Source of the DNA: Gloeocapsopsis dulcis
GTDB taxonomy: Bacteria > Cyanobacteriota > Cyanobacteriia > Cyanobacteriales > Chroococcidiopsidaceae
Direction of reading: 5' to 3'
DNA length: 64,000 bases
Assembly (NCBI RefSeq): GCF_032163395.1
Contig: NZ_CP119968.1
Coordinates: forward strand, 4,924,001-4,988,000
The notes under the pieces were generated by a model. It saw nothing but the letters and a program-made list of their open reading frames with translations. It was not told the origin of the DNA and did no database searches. Position numbers and translations under genes: made by a program. This document shows, one piece after another, positions 44,719 to 55,011 of the stretch (position 1 is the first letter of the stretch; every line of letters begins with the position of its first letter).

Positions 44719-45546
44719 TTGAAAACACTGATTCATCCCACTGCTGTAATTCATCCTGGTGCAGATCTGCACCCTTCGGTGCAAGTTGGTCCCTACGCGG
44801 TCATTGGCGAGCACGTTAAAGTTGGTTCAGAAACGATCATCGGCGCGCATGTAGTACTAGATGGATCGACTGAAATTGGCGTAGGCAATCACATTTTTCC
44901 AGGGGCTGCAATTGGTTTAGAACCGCAGGATCTCAAGTACAAAGGTGCAGTTTCGTATGTCAAGATCGGTGACAACAACCGCATCCGCGAATATGTGACG
45001 ATTAACCGCGCCACAGGTGCAGGTGAAGCCACAATTATTGGCAATAATAATTTACTCATGGCCTATGCTCATGTGGCACACAATTGTGTTATTGAAGACT
45101 TTGTGGTGATTGCGAATGCAGTCGCGATGGCAGGTCACGTTCACATTGAATCACGCGCCACAATCGGTGGAGTTCTGGGAATTCATCAATTCGTTCATAT
45201 TGGTAGGCTGGCAATGGTGGGCGGTATGAGCCGCATTGACCGTGATGTTCCACCTTATATGTTAGTCGAAGGCAGTCCGGCAAGAGTGCGATCGCTTAAT
45301 CTCATTGGGCTAAAACGTGCTGGTATTGCCGAAATTGATGACGGAAAAGTATTTCAAACGTTTAAGAAAGCTTTCCGCACCTTATATCGCTCCGATTTAA
45401 CACTCAACCAAGCTTTAGAAAAATTAGACTTATTACAAGACAATGAACACCTCCAACATCTGCGCCAATTTTTGCAACTTTCGCAAATGCCAGGACGCCG
45501 AGGATTGATTCCTGGTCGCACTCTGGACACGAGGAGTGACGAATGA
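44719..45546 (+). CDS. lpxA: UDP-N-acetylglucosamine O-acyltransferase
   Basis: 275 residues from TTG 44719 (GGAG upstream), giving the canonical start KTLIHPTAVIHPGADLHPSV. Hexapeptide repeats of a left-handed beta-helix run to ~190, with GLEPQDLKYKG, REYVTINRAT, and the catalytic His in MAYAHVAHNCV. The C-terminal helices (IGLKRAGI ... FKKAFRTLYRSDL) complete the family. It adds the first 3-hydroxyacyl chain to UDP-GlcNAc. The stop overlaps the lpxB start (ATGA), so translation is coupled. Confidence 0.96.
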   Translation: MKTLIHPTAVIHPGADLHPSVQVGPYAVIGEHVKVGSETIIGAHVVLDGSTEIGVGNHIFPGAAIGLEPQDLKYKGAVSYVKIGDNNRIREYVTINRATGAGEATIIGNNNLLMAYAHVAHNCVIEDFVVIANAVAMAGHVHIESRATIGGVLGIHQFVHIGRLAMVGGMSRIDRDVPPYMLVEGSPARVRSLNLIGLKRAGIAEIDDGKVFQTFKKAFRTLYRSDLTLNQALEKLDLLQDNEHLQHLRQFLQLSQMPGRRGLIPGRTLDTRSDE

Positions 45547-46721
45547 GAAATCCACAGAAGCGACGGATATTCATTAGTACAGGAGAAGTTGCTGGAGATT
45601 TACAGGGTGCTTTGTTAATCGCAGCATTACAGCGTCAAGCTGCACATTTAGGCTGGGAAGTAGATATCGTCGCGCTTGGTGGCGAAAAAATGGCAGCGGC
45701 GGGTGCAACGGTACTCGGAGATACTAGCAGCATTGGTTCAGTAGGGATTTTTGAATCACTACCGTTTGTTTTACCGACGCTACAGCTACAAAAACGCGCG
45801 ATCGCCTTTCTTCAGCAACAGCCCCCTGACTTGGTTGTGCTCATTGACTACGCGCAACCTAACTTAAATATCGGTAGCTATCTCCACCGCGAACTACCAA
45901 ACGTGCCAATCGTCTACTACATCGCGCCGCAGGTGTGGGTTTGGGCAATAAATTCGCGCAATACCGAGCAAATTGTCAGAATGACAGATAAGGTCTTAGC
46001 AATTTTTCCTGAAGAAGCGCGGTACTTTGAACAATATGGTAGCAAAGTGGTTTGGGTGGGTCATCCTTTGGTGGATCGGATGCAAACTGCCCCTAGCCGT
46101 GATGCAGCGCGTGCAGCGTTAGGAATTTCCCCAGAACAAACCGCGATCGCCCTCTTACCTGCTTCGCGCCGTCAGGAAATTAAGTATATGCTACCAGTGA
46201 TGTGTCAAGCGGCAAAAACACTGCAAGAAAAATTGCCGCAAGTGCATTTCTGGATTCCTTTATCTTTAGAAATTTATCGCCAACCAATCGAACAAGCAAT
46301 TGCACGTTATGGCTTGCAAGCTACAGTGCTATCAGGTCAAACTTTAGAAATATTGGCAGCATCCGACTTAGCAATTACTAAGTCAGGAACGGTTAACCTC
46401 GAAATCGCGCTTTTGAATGTACCGCAGGTTGTTATTTATCGCGTGAGTCCAATTACAGCTTGGATTGCACGGCATATACTTAAGTTCTCCATTCCATTTA
46501 TGTCGCCGCCAAATTTAGTGGAAATGAAATCAATTGTGCCAGAATTAGCGCAAGAACAAGCAACACCTGAAAATATTGTCCAAAATGCTTTAGATATATT
46601 GCTTAACCCTAGCCGTCGTCAACAAATTTTGGCAGACTATCAACAAATGCGCCGCGCTGTAGGCGAAGTGGGAGTCTGCGATCGCGCTGCACAAGAAATT
46701 CTCCAGATGTTACCAAGATGA
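45543..46721 (+). CDS. lpxB: Lipid-A-disaccharide synthase
   Basis: 392 residues. RIFISTGEVAGDLQGALLIA is the N-terminal family motif; VVLIDYAQPNLNIG, YYIAPQVWVW, KVLAIFPEEARYFEQYG, WVGHPLVDRM, LLPASRRQEI and TKSGTVNLEIAL follow as in GT19 glycosyltransferases. It joins UDP-diacyl-glucosamine and lipid X to make the lipid A disaccharide at the membrane surface. Last gene of the operon; 113 bp before the methyltransferase gene. Confidence 0.96.
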   Translation: MRNPQKRRIFISTGEVAGDLQGALLIAALQRQAAHLGWEVDIVALGGEKMAAAGATVLGDTSSIGSVGIFESLPFVLPTLQLQKRAIAFLQQQPPDLVVLIDYAQPNLNIGSYLHRELPNVPIVYYIAPQVWVWAINSRNTEQIVRMTDKVLAIFPEEARYFEQYGSKVVWVGHPLVDRMQTAPSRDAARAALGISPEQTAIALLPASRRQEIKYMLPVMCQAAKTLQEKLPQVHFWIPLSLEIYRQPIEQAIARYGLQATVLSGQTLEILAASDLAITKSGTVNLEIALLNVPQVVIYRVSPITAWIARHILKFSIPFMSPPNLVEMKSIVPELAQEQATPENIVQNALDILLNPSRRQQILADYQQMRRAVGEVGVCDRAAQEILQMLPR

Positions 46722-46834
46722 GGTGGGTAATGGGTAATAGCTATTGAGTAAACAGATAGCAATGGTCAATATAGTTAGAACATTATAGAGGTTTTGACCT
46801 CAGAACCCTGACCCCTGCCCATCCCTAATTACCA

Positions 46835-48118
46835 ATGTCAGCGAATCCACAATTACTCGCCACAAAAGCCCGTCCGGTTGCCGTAGATTTGTTTGCAGGT
46901 GCTGGAGGCTTTTCTTTAGGGATTGAACAAGCTGGGTTTGATGTGTTAGTAGCAGTAGAACACGATCCGATTCATGCTTGTACTTACTCATTCAACTTTC
47001 CGCTGACGCGAGTTGTAGTCGCCGATGTCAGCAAAATGAGTGGTGATGTCATTAGAGAAGCGGCAACTTGTGCGTATCGATCGCATTACCCGCAAGCGAT
47101 TTCTAGTTGGGATGGGCGAATCGATTTAGTTTTTGGTGGTCCGCCGTGTCAGGGTTTCTCGATAATGGGTAAGCGATCGCTTGATGATGAACGCAACAAT
47201 TTGGTCTTTCACTTTTATCGCTTGGTGACAGAATTAAGCCCTAGCTATTTTGTGATGGAGAATGTCCCAGGAATGGCGATCGGGCAATATAAAACTTGGT
47301 GTGCGCAATTAAAAACGCAGTTTGAACAAGCAGGATACCATGTTCAAGTGCAAATTCTCAATGCCGCAGATTTTGGTGTTCCGCAACGCCGACGACGGTT
47401 GTTTTTTCTGGGTTCTCAGCAGGGAGTGAACCCTGTGAGTTTACCCAAATCATATAGTACATTGATCACTGTTAAAGATGCGATCGCCGATCTCCCTGAT
47501 GTCGAAGAGTTTCCCGAATTGTTGTTTACTGACGAAGTTTTGTTAAGCGATCGCCAACTGCTGCAATTGCAACAAAAAGCTAGCAATTATGCTAAGTTAC
47601 TGCGTGGTGAAATACTGCTAACTGATTTTTCTTATCGTCGATCGTGGAATCCGCAATTATTAACAAGTTCGATGCGAACGCAGCATACCACCAATAGTAT
47701 CGAACGATTTGCTGTTATGTTACCGAATCAACGCGAACCCATTAGCCATTTACGCCGCTTAGATCTTAACGGATTAAGCCACACTTTACGCGCGGGTACA
47801 GGTGCAGAACGCGGTAGTTATACTTCTCCGCGTCCGATTCATCCAACGCGATCGCGGGTTATTTCGGTGCGCGAAGCCGCACGGTTGCACTCTTTTCCTG
47901 ACTGGTTTCGCTTTCACCAAACCAAGTGGCACGGTTTTCGTCAAGTTGGGAATGCAGTGCCGCCACTTTTAGCACAAGCAATTGGAAGTCAAGCGATCGC
48001 TGCTTTGAAAATGAATCCTGATATCCCACGAGAATCAATCAATCTTGGTGGTACACAGTTATTACGCTTGAGGAACACAGAAGCAGCAGCTTACTGGAAT
48101 ATGTATCGCGAATATTAA
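46835..48118 (+). CDS. Orphan DNA (cytosine-5) methyltransferase
   Basis: 427 residues with the C5 motifs in order: I VDLFAGAGGFSLGIEQAGFD, IV GGPPCQGFS with catalytic Cys105, VI MENVPGM, VIII QRRRRLFFLG, a target-recognition region at ~215-320, and IX/X ISVREAARLHSFPDWFRF ... RQVGNAVPPLLAQAIG. No restriction enzyme gene is adjacent, so it is a solitary methylase. Because the window is rich in GCGATCGC and solitary CGATCG cytosine methylases are known in cyanobacteria, HIP1 core methylation is a reasonable guess, not shown by the sequence. Its stop overlaps that of the convergent kinase gene by 4 bp. Confidence 0.93.
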   Translation: MSANPQLLATKARPVAVDLFAGAGGFSLGIEQAGFDVLVAVEHDPIHACTYSFNFPLTRVVVADVSKMSGDVIREAATCAYRSHYPQAISSWDGRIDLVFGGPPCQGFSIMGKRSLDDERNNLVFHFYRLVTELSPSYFVMENVPGMAIGQYKTWCAQLKTQFEQAGYHVQVQILNAADFGVPQRRRRLFFLGSQQGVNPVSLPKSYSTLITVKDAIADLPDVEEFPELLFTDEVLLSDRQLLQLQQKASNYAKLLRGEILLTDFSYRRSWNPQLLTSSMRTQHTTNSIERFAVMLPNQREPISHLRRLDLNGLSHTLRAGTGAERGSYTSPRPIHPTRSRVISVREAARLHSFPDWFRFHQTKWHGFRQVGNAVPPLLAQAIGSQAIAALKMNPDIPRESINLGGTQLLRLRNTEAAAYWNMYREY

Positions 48119-51100
48119 TTCTGAGACGGCTTTGGGCGGACAGAGAATGTTAAAACGGTTTCATCAACGCCTTTGAGTTTTAAGGGGCTGTATTTAATAA
48201 TTTCATTGTCGTCTAAGTAATCGGCAACAGCAGCAGAAACTAAAATTTGTCCAGGTGTAGCAGCTTGTTGTAATCGTGCTGCAATATTCACACTCGGTCC
48301 AATTGCCGTATAATCAGCACGTTCCGCACTACCAAACATCCCGACAACTGCTGTCCCTTGATGAATACCACAGCGAAACTGAATCAGGTGACTTTGGTTT
48401 TTACCTAAGATGTTTTGATTGTACCAACGTTTGTTCAACTGATGTAATGAGTGATTCATGGCGCGGGCGGTGGCGATCGCATGGCGGACTTGCTCATTTG
48501 GCATCATTTCTTCGGGCGCACCAAAAAGTGCTAAAAGTGCGTCGCCCATAAATTTATCCACTGTTCCACCATTATCAAATACAGCGCGGATCATTGTTTC
48601 TAAGTATTCGTTTAATAACTCGGCAACACGGCGCGATCGCAATGTGTTAGCAAGTTGCGTGAATCCGACAATATCGCTAAACAAAATTGTAATTAAACGC
48701 GGTTCTGGGCGTAAATCGAGTGCCAGATTCCCCATTGCTGCTTTTTTGACCATTTCTGGTGGCAAAAAACGTTTGAGTACAGACTCGGTTAAGTAAGTAT
48801 TCAACTCAACAACACGACGCTCATTCTCTTTTAACGCTAGTAGATTTCGGACTTCTGCCAGTAGTTCGCGATCGTTGAAGGGTTTTGCAAGATACCCATC
48901 TGCACCGTGTTCGGTTCCTGTAATCCGAGTTTCTTCGTCGGTTTTTGCCGTCAGTAGGACAATTGGTATTCCTTTAAGTTTCTTATCATTGCGAATCTGC
49001 CAAATCATTTCTAAACCCGACAGTTGCGGCATCATTAAGTCAGTTACAATCAAGTCTGGAAGAATACTGTATGCTAAATGCAATCCTTCCATGCCATTAC
49101 GTGCGGTATAAACTTGATAACCACCTTGTTGAGTCAGAATTGTCGAAACGTAAGTTCTTAAATCGAGATTGTCATCAACAACAAGAATCGAGGCTGATAG
49201 CTGCTGACTAGGGACTAGAGAATTGGGAACTAACATCCGTTCCGCTAGCTTGATGCCATCGTTATCTGTGTCTGCTTCTGCTATCTCTAAATCGGCTAAT
49301 TCCACCGCAGCACTCCGCAGTTGAACTTGGGTGGGAACCTCTAATATTTGGTCAAGTGGTAAATGTCCTTTGCCAATAGGTAGCCAAACTGTAAATGTAG
49401 TACCTTGCTTGCGGATTGATTCTACAGAAATTTGACCGGAGTGTAGTTCGATTAATTCTTTTGCTAAAGCAAGTCCTAAGCCACTTCCTTCGTAAGAGCG
49501 ATTTACCGCAGCTTCGGCTTGGTGAAAGCGTTTGAACAAATGAGGAATCTGCTCTTTGGCAATACCAATGCCAGTGTCTTCGACCTGAATTAAACAGTGA
49601 TCTCCTGCTGTTTCTACGCGAATTTTAATTTTACCCCCTGGAGGAGTAAACTTCATTGCATTTGATAGGAGGTTATAAATAACTTTATCAAATTTTTCTG
49701 TATCTAAATATACTAAAGGACAAGGGTTAAATTCGGTAATCAGTTCGAGTTCTTTTTTCTCACAATAAGGACGAAACGATTCAACAATTTGACTGACAAA
49801 CTCTAATAAATCGCAAGGGCGAAAACTCGGCTGCATTCTTCCAGCATCGAGTCGTTGCAAGTCTAGTAGTTGATTAACCAACCGCAGTAGACGACGGGAA
49901 TTGCGTAAAGCGATCGCCGCTTGCTCTACCGGTAAGTCTTGTTGCTGATTCACCGCCGATTCTAGCGGCGCGAGCATTAATGTCAGTGGAGTGCGAAACT
50001 CATGAGAGATGTTTTGAAAAAAGTGCGTTTTTTGTCGATCCAACTCCATTAAGCGATCGGCTAAAGCACAACTTTTCTGATATAGCCGCGATTGCTGGAC
50101 TGCGATTGCGGCTTGTGCTGCGACAGCCTGGGCTAATTCAATCTCCTCAATTTGCCAGTGGCGTGGTTTGTAAAACGAGCGTAGTGTAATACTACCAATA
50201 CTAGTATTATCCGCAAGTAGTGGCACAACCAATAAAGCCCGCGCTGCGGGAGAGGAAAGCGGTAAATCAAGCCCGCGCATTTCTGGTTGTTGATTGAGGT
50301 CGTTAATTACAACTGGTTGCTGGGTTTTCAGCAAAAGTTGCAGAACTGGATTTCCGGCAATTGGAGAACGTGATTGTGGTAATTGTTGCGGACTTAAAAA
50401 GGATTCGGTTTCAGTTCGATTGTATAAACCAACACACTGCACAAATTCGTCTTCTTCTGTCCACAGTGACAAAGCACAGCCGTCTACGTGTAATGCTTGT
50501 CCCAGTTGTTGGGTAATTGCGGCAAAAATGTCTTGGGGATCGAGACTAGAGCGAATTGCAGTAGTAATTTTATTAATCAGAGCTTCGCGTTGAGCTAAAG
50601 CTGAGATGCGATCATATGCTCGTGCCTGCGATAAAGCAAGGGCTGCTTGGTCAGCTACCAGCGTCACTAACTCGATTTCATCATCTTGCCATTGCCGCGG
50701 GCGATCACATTGATGAATTGCCATAACTGCCATTAATTCCTGTTGGCATAATGGTACAATTAAGCTAGAGGCAATATTTGCTTGTTGATATGCGATCGCG
50801 TTTTGCATCCGCACATCGCTGGTAACATCGTCGATAATTTGTAATTCTCGCGCTTCCCACACAGTTTGGACTAAAACCCAGTCGTGAATGACACCTGAAG
50901 CCTGATTTTTTGCTTTTTGATAAATAAATGATTCCTCGACAACGCGATTATCTTGAAAGGGGCGAAGAATACAGCAGCTGACATCTAGCATCTGACCTAC
51001 TGTATCCACAATCGTTTGTAAGATTTGGCGTGAGTTTAAAGCGCTGCGAATTGTATTTGTAATTGTATTGAGTCGTGATTGGCGATGGAGTGTAGAACAG

Positions 51101-51504
51101 AGTTCTTGTGTCCGTAGCTTAAGAATATTGTGCAGATCAACAGCTTGGTTTACGGCTGTTTTTAAGGCTTCCAAAGAGCAAGATTTTGGCAGGCATTTGA
51201 ATACTTTACCAGTACTTACTGCCTTAGTTAAGTCAGGTGTATCGGCAGTTTCCGTCAAGATGAGCCACAAAAGAGCCGGATACTTTGTTGCAGAAAGCCC
51301 AGCTTGAGTGCTCAAGGGAATTTGACGATCTGATATCAGGACTGCTACATCTTTAGTTAAAATTTCTAATACAGCTGATTCAGAATTGGCAATCAGCACC
51401 TCATAATCTTGCTTGAGAACGCAACAAACTACCTCAAGTTCTGATTTGTCATCAAGAATGAGAATTTTTGGCTTATTGTGTTTGATGAGTTCCATAAACC
51501 GCAC
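48115..51504 (-). CDS. Hybrid histidine kinase with class III nucleotide cyclase
   Basis: 1129 residues. Domains in order: receiver (ILILDDK, VLISDRQIP, LILTET, CLPKS) at ~10-125; two GAF domains at ~150-300 and ~315-475; HisKA with His501 (FFQNISHEFRTPL); HATPase (VIYNLLSNAMKFTP, VEDTGIGIAKEQ, GSGLGLALAKELIELH); second receiver with Asp822 (DLIVTDLMMP); class III cyclase at ~935-1120 with metal Asp944 (FSDIVGFTQLA) and GTVDKFMGDALLALFG. Lys in VDKFMGD and Thr in YTAIGPSVNIAARL at the base-selecting positions favour cAMP rather than cGMP (inference). No membrane segment, so it senses a cytoplasmic signal. Adjacent to prfC (18 bp). Confidence 0.93.
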   Translation of the reverse strand: MRFMELIKHNKPKILILDDKSELEVVCCVLKQDYEVLIANSESAVLEILTKDVAVLISDRQIPLSTQAGLSATKYPALLWLILTETADTPDLTKAVSTGKVFKCLPKSCSLEALKTAVNQAVDLHNILKLRTQELCSTLHRQSRLNTITNTIRSALNSRQILQTIVDTVGQMLDVSCCILRPFQDNRVVEESFIYQKAKNQASGVIHDWVLVQTVWEARELQIIDDVTSDVRMQNAIAYQQANIASSLIVPLCQQELMAVMAIHQCDRPRQWQDDEIELVTLVADQAALALSQARAYDRISALAQREALINKITTAIRSSLDPQDIFAAITQQLGQALHVDGCALSLWTEEDEFVQCVGLYNRTETESFLSPQQLPQSRSPIAGNPVLQLLLKTQQPVVINDLNQQPEMRGLDLPLSSPAARALLVVPLLADNTSIGSITLRSFYKPRHWQIEEIELAQAVAAQAAIAVQQSRLYQKSCALADRLMELDRQKTHFFQNISHEFRTPLTLMLAPLESAVNQQQDLPVEQAAIALRNSRRLLRLVNQLLDLQRLDAGRMQPSFRPCDLLEFVSQIVESFRPYCEKKELELITEFNPCPLVYLDTEKFDKVIYNLLSNAMKFTPPGGKIKIRVETAGDHCLIQVEDTGIGIAKEQIPHLFKRFHQAEAAVNRSYEGSGLGLALAKELIELHSGQISVESIRKQGTTFTVWLPIGKGHLPLDQILEVPTQVQLRSAAVELADLEIAEADTDNDGIKLAERMLVPNSLVPSQQLSASILVVDDNLDLRTYVSTILTQQGGYQVYTARNGMEGLHLAYSILPDLIVTDLMMPQLSGLEMIWQIRNDKKLKGIPIVLLTAKTDEETRITGTEHGADGYLAKPFNDRELLAEVRNLLALKENERRVVELNTYLTESVLKRFLPPEMVKKAAMGNLALDLRPEPRLITILFSDIVGFTQLANTLRSRRVAELLNEYLETMIRAVFDNGGTVDKFMGDALLALFGAPEEMMPNEQVRHAIATARAMNHSLHQLNKRWYNQNILGKNQSHLIQFRCGIHQGTAVVGMFGSAERADYTAIGPSVNIAARLQQAATPGQILVSAAVADYLDDNEIIKYSPLKLKGVDETVLTFSVRPKPSQN

Positions 51505-51522
51505 GCCCTTATTTTTTGGCGG

Positions 51523-53154
51523 TTATCCATCAACTGGTTGTTGACCGGAAACAACAGGAGCGATCGCCGTTAACTCTAGTTCTGGATGATCTTCCTGCAG
51601 TTGCTGACAATTCCACTCATTGCGGAATAGTAACACAGGACGCCCCCAATTATCTTTTACTGTTACAGTGTTGAACAAGCGCCCTACCTTGTCTAAAGCT
51701 TCCCAGCCGTTGGTAACCCAACGTGCAACAGTGTATGGTAATAACTCCAGCAGCGTTTCTACACCATACTCCTGCTGTAAGCGAAATTGAACGACTTCAA
51801 ACTGTAGTTGTCCAACTGCGGCAAGAATTGGATCGCGTTTTGACTCATCTGCAGAGTACATAATCTGTACTGCGCCTTCTTCGCGGATTTCGGAAACACC
51901 TTTGTGAAATTGCTTAAATTTTGAGGGGTTAGGATTTCGCAGTGTTGCAAACAATTCTGGTGAAAAACAAGGAATTCCTTCGTACTCGATTTTTTGACCT
52001 GTGTAAATAGTATCACCGATCGCAAATACGCCAGGATTATTTAAACCAATGACGTCGCCTGGAAACGCATTATCAATTGATTCTCGATCTTGCGCGAATA
52101 ATTTTTGTGGACGTGATAGCCGAATTGTTTTTCCAGTACGCGCGTGATTAACGGTCATGTCCTTTTCAAACTTTCCTGTACACACGCGGACAAACGCAAC
52201 GCGATCGCGATGTTTCGGGTCCATGTTTGCTTGGAGTTTGAACACAAATCCCGTAAATTCTGGATACGTCGGCGCAATTTTCCCAACAGTACTATTGCGG
52301 TTACCTGGTTTGAGTGCGTATTCCAGGAAAGAATTTAGAAATAGTTCTACCCCGAAGTTAGTCATTGCACTCCCAAAAAACACAGGCGTCATTTTTCCTT
52401 GGTGAACTAAATCTGGGTCAAGTTCAGGTCCAATGCCTTCTAAAAGTTCTAGATCGTCTTTTAGCTGATAATATAAATCTTGCTCTAAAAGTTCTTCAAT
52501 TTTAGGGTCACCCATATCGACTACCGTGTCTACAGCTTCGCGACTACCGTGTAGAACGCGGGAATACAAGTGAATTTGCTGGTGATGGCGGTCAAAAACA
52601 CCTTTAAAGCGATCGCCCATCCCAATTGGCCAATTTACCGCATAGGTTTGTAATCCCAATTCCTGTTCAATTTCGTCTAACAGTTCGAGGGGTTCTCTTC
52701 CTGGACGATCAAGCTTGTTGACAAATGTAAAAATAGGAAGTTGGCGCATTTTACAAACTTCAAACAACTTCCGTGTTTGAGGTTCCAAACCTTTTGCCGC
52801 ATCAATGAGCATGACTGCATTATCAGCTGCTGCGAGCGTCCGGTACGTGTCTTCACTAAAATCTTGGTGTCCTGGTGTGTCGAGTAGGTTAATTTGACAA
52901 TTTTTGTATTCAAATTGTAAGACTGTTGAGGTAATTGAAATGCCTCTTTGTTGCTCCATTGCCATCCAGTCCGAAGTCGCCTTACGCTGCGCCCGTCGTG
53001 CTTTTACCGATCCCGCTTCGTGAATTGCTCCTCCGTAAAGTAAGAGCTTTTCTGTAAGTGTCGTTTTTCCTGCGTCTGGGTGGGAAATAATTGCAAAATT
53101 ACGCCGACGTTCTACCTCTGTATGCAATTCAGGCTGAAGGTCAATAGATGTCAT
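51523..53154 (-). CDS. prfC: Peptide chain release factor 3
   Basis: 543 residues, family length. G-domain motifs: [18 protein letters not shown] at ~21-38, [34 protein letters not shown] and [12 protein letters not shown]. Later blocks [48 protein letters not shown] match RF3. This GTPase removes RF1/RF2 from the ribosome after peptide release. It lies 18 bp before the hybrid kinase gene in the same direction, so the two may share a transcript. Confidence 0.96.
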   Translation of the reverse strand: MTSIDLQPELHTEVERRRNFAIISHPDAGKTTLTEKLLLYGGAIHEAGSVKARRAQRKATSDWMAMEQQRGISITSTVLQFEYKNCQINLLDTPGHQDFSEDTYRTLAAADNAVMLIDAAKGLEPQTRKLFEVCKMRQLPIFTFVNKLDRPGREPLELLDEIEQELGLQTYAVNWPIGMGDRFKGVFDRHHQQIHLYSRVLHGSREAVDTVVDMGDPKIEELLEQDLYYQLKDDLELLEGIGPELDPDLVHQGKMTPVFFGSAMTNFGVELFLNSFLEYALKPGNRNSTVGKIAPTYPEFTGFVFKLQANMDPKHRDRVAFVRVCTGKFEKDMTVNHARTGKTIRLSRPQKLFAQDRESIDNAFPGDVIGLNNPGVFAIGDTIYTGQKIEYEGIPCFSPELFATLRNPNPSKFKQFHKGVSEIREEGAVQIMYSADESKRDPILAAVGQLQFEVVQFRLQQEYGVETLLELLPYTVARWVTNGWEALDKVGRLFNTVTVKDNWGRPVLLFRNEWNCQQLQEDHPELELTAIAPVVSGQQPVDG

Positions 53155-53512
53155 GAATGCTATGCTGATATTACAGGAATTATTCTTTGTCGTTATTTTA
53201 CAATTATACTAAACCACATAGGCGTAGCCTTACCGCAGGGTAGGGTGTAAAGTACGCGAAGAAAAGAACCCAAGATAATCGTTTTATCATGATAGTGGTG
53301 ATTTTGTTGAACAAATAATACTGAGATTTTTCTTTGTAAGCATAGAGCTTTTTTAAAATCACATGAAGTACTATTTTCAGCATTTTTTTTAAAGATTTAG
53401 CAGGTTTTATCTTAATTACAGCTATTAAATAGCATTAAATAATTATGACTAAAGATAGTATGCCTTGAGTTGATAGTTATGTATACTAATTAATAAGAAT
53501 TGAGGAGATGCA
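53155..53512. other. Intergenic region between prfC and DUF4870 gene
   Basis: 358 bp with no credible gene. It holds a GC-richer fragment GGCGTAGCCTTACCGCAGGG (53221-53240), a sequence type often repeated in cyanobacteria, and is otherwise AT-rich. It should carry divergent promoters for prfC and the gene at 53513; none is clear enough to mark. Confidence 0.5.
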
Positions 53513-53857
53513 ATGTACGATTCAGATCAACGAAAAATTGTTTCAGTATTGTGCCATGGCTCAATTTTCTTTAGTACAACGTTAGTGGCGATAGCCATTC
53601 CACTGGCTGCGTTATTTTTATCAACTGACCCTGTTGTAAAAGATAATGCTAAAGAGGCAATTAATTTTCATTTTAATGTCTGGCTATATGGCATCATTAT
53701 TGGCGTACTAGCTTTTGTCACCCTAGGTGCATTAGGGCTAATTTTGGGACCAATTTTATTTCTATTCCATTGGGGACTGCCAATTTTAGGAATCGTGCAG
53801 CTTTTGAATAATCCCGATCAAGTTTACCGTTATCCCTTCATTTTTCGCGTGTTTTAA
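53513..53857 (+). CDS. DUF4870 family small membrane protein
   Basis: 114 residues beginning MYDSDQRKIVSVLCHGSIFF, with three to four membrane helices. The motif DNAKEAINFHFNVWLYGIII between the first and second helices is the DUF4870 signature, and the C-terminal helix ends GIVQLLNNPDQVYRYPFIFR. Function of the family unknown. GAGGAG precedes the ATG. Single-gene unit. Confidence 0.88.
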   Translation: MYDSDQRKIVSVLCHGSIFFSTTLVAIAIPLAALFLSTDPVVKDNAKEAINFHFNVWLYGIIIGVLAFVTLGALGLILGPILFLFHWGLPILGIVQLLNNPDQVYRYPFIFRVF

Positions 53858-54000
53858 GCTTGAGTGCTTCGTCCCACTCGTTATGTAGTTGAGGCGATCG
53901 CACTCTACACAAACGTATATAAATTTTTATAAACTTTAGCCGATTTTGCGAGTAATTAAAGTGAAGTTCTAGCCAAGGCAACTTGCAATAGAGGTGTTAT

Positions 54001-55011
54001 ATGGCTACGGACTATATTGTATTTGTTCATGGGGTGAATACTCGCAAGGAACGCGAAGACAAAACTTATGCTGATAAATTAATTGATCGCATTGATAGAG
54101 AAATCGCAAGTAAATCATCTAATATCACTCGTAAATTTATTCCTCTCTACTGGGGTGATGTCAGTAAAGAAGAAGAACAAAAGCTGTTGAATAGGCTACA
54201 ACAGTCACCAACGTGGAAGAAAATGTGGTTTCGTGAATTCCGTGAAAAGCAACTGATGCAATTTGTTGGTGATGCAGCACTTTATATTAGCCGTCATGTT
54301 GGTTCTAAAGTCGTAATTGCCATTGCAGAACAACTCAAGCAACAACTTCCTGTTGATCCTGAACCAGATGACCGGATGCACTTAGTGACGCATAGCTGGG
54401 GTACTGTTATTTTGTTTGACGTCCTATTCGCAGCGCGTTGGGATAACCCCGATTTATCTGCATATGAAAGTGTGCGAAGAATTCGTCAAAGTATTTTTGG
54501 CGTTAAGCCTGAACCACGCCACGGAATTCGCCTTTCGAGTATGCACACCCTCGGTTCACCAATTGCTTTTTTTAACTTAATCAATGTCGTTTCTGGCGAA
54601 GAGCAAGCGAAAGGTGAAAGCGAACTGACGCAGGAGCAAGCCAAAAGCATCGCTACCCATGATATTACCCCACAATTAGAAGTATTATTAGAGCAACTTT
54701 ATAATGAACGCGGACAAAAAACATTACCTTGGCGTAATTTAATGCATCCAGGCGATCCAGTAGCTTATCCCCTAGCGACGATTATGCCTGATTTAGTCGA
54801 TGGTAAGCGACAATTTCTCGATATCCAAGACGTTGTAACAAGCAATGCAGACTTGTCAGACTTTTTAGTGCAACCACTTAGCCGCTCGTTTTTAGCTTTA
54901 CTACATGGTGGGGATGCTCACGGTAGTTATTGGGAAAGTCGCGATGTAGTGAAAGCAATTACTGAGGTAATTTTGCAAGAAGCTGCTCAGCCTACTGCTG
55001 TTAGTGTCTAA
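54001..55011 (+). CDS. Alpha/beta-hydrolase-like protein of unknown role
   Basis: 336 residues, no signal peptide. DYIVFVHGVNTRKERE at the start is the oxyanion-hole region of alpha/beta hydrolases, and HLVTHSWGTVILFDVLF holds the nucleophile elbow with Ser132. SSMHTLGSPIAFFNLI resembles the lipase-type segment after it. Later His candidates include GGDAHGSYWES, near the C-terminus where a catalytic His is expected. This pattern occurs in bacterial proteins related to lipases or effector-like hydrolases; substrate unknown. AATAGAGGTGTTAT precedes the ATG. Confidence 0.75.
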   Translation: MATDYIVFVHGVNTRKEREDKTYADKLIDRIDREIASKSSNITRKFIPLYWGDVSKEEEQKLLNRLQQSPTWKKMWFREFREKQLMQFVGDAALYISRHVGSKVVIAIAEQLKQQLPVDPEPDDRMHLVTHSWGTVILFDVLFAARWDNPDLSAYESVRRIRQSIFGVKPEPRHGIRLSSMHTLGSPIAFFNLINVVSGEEQAKGESELTQEQAKSIATHDITPQLEVLLEQLYNERGQKTLPWRNLMHPGDPVAYPLATIMPDLVDGKRQFLDIQDVVTSNADLSDFLVQPLSRSFLALLHGGDAHGSYWESRDVVKAITEVILQEAAQPTAVSV

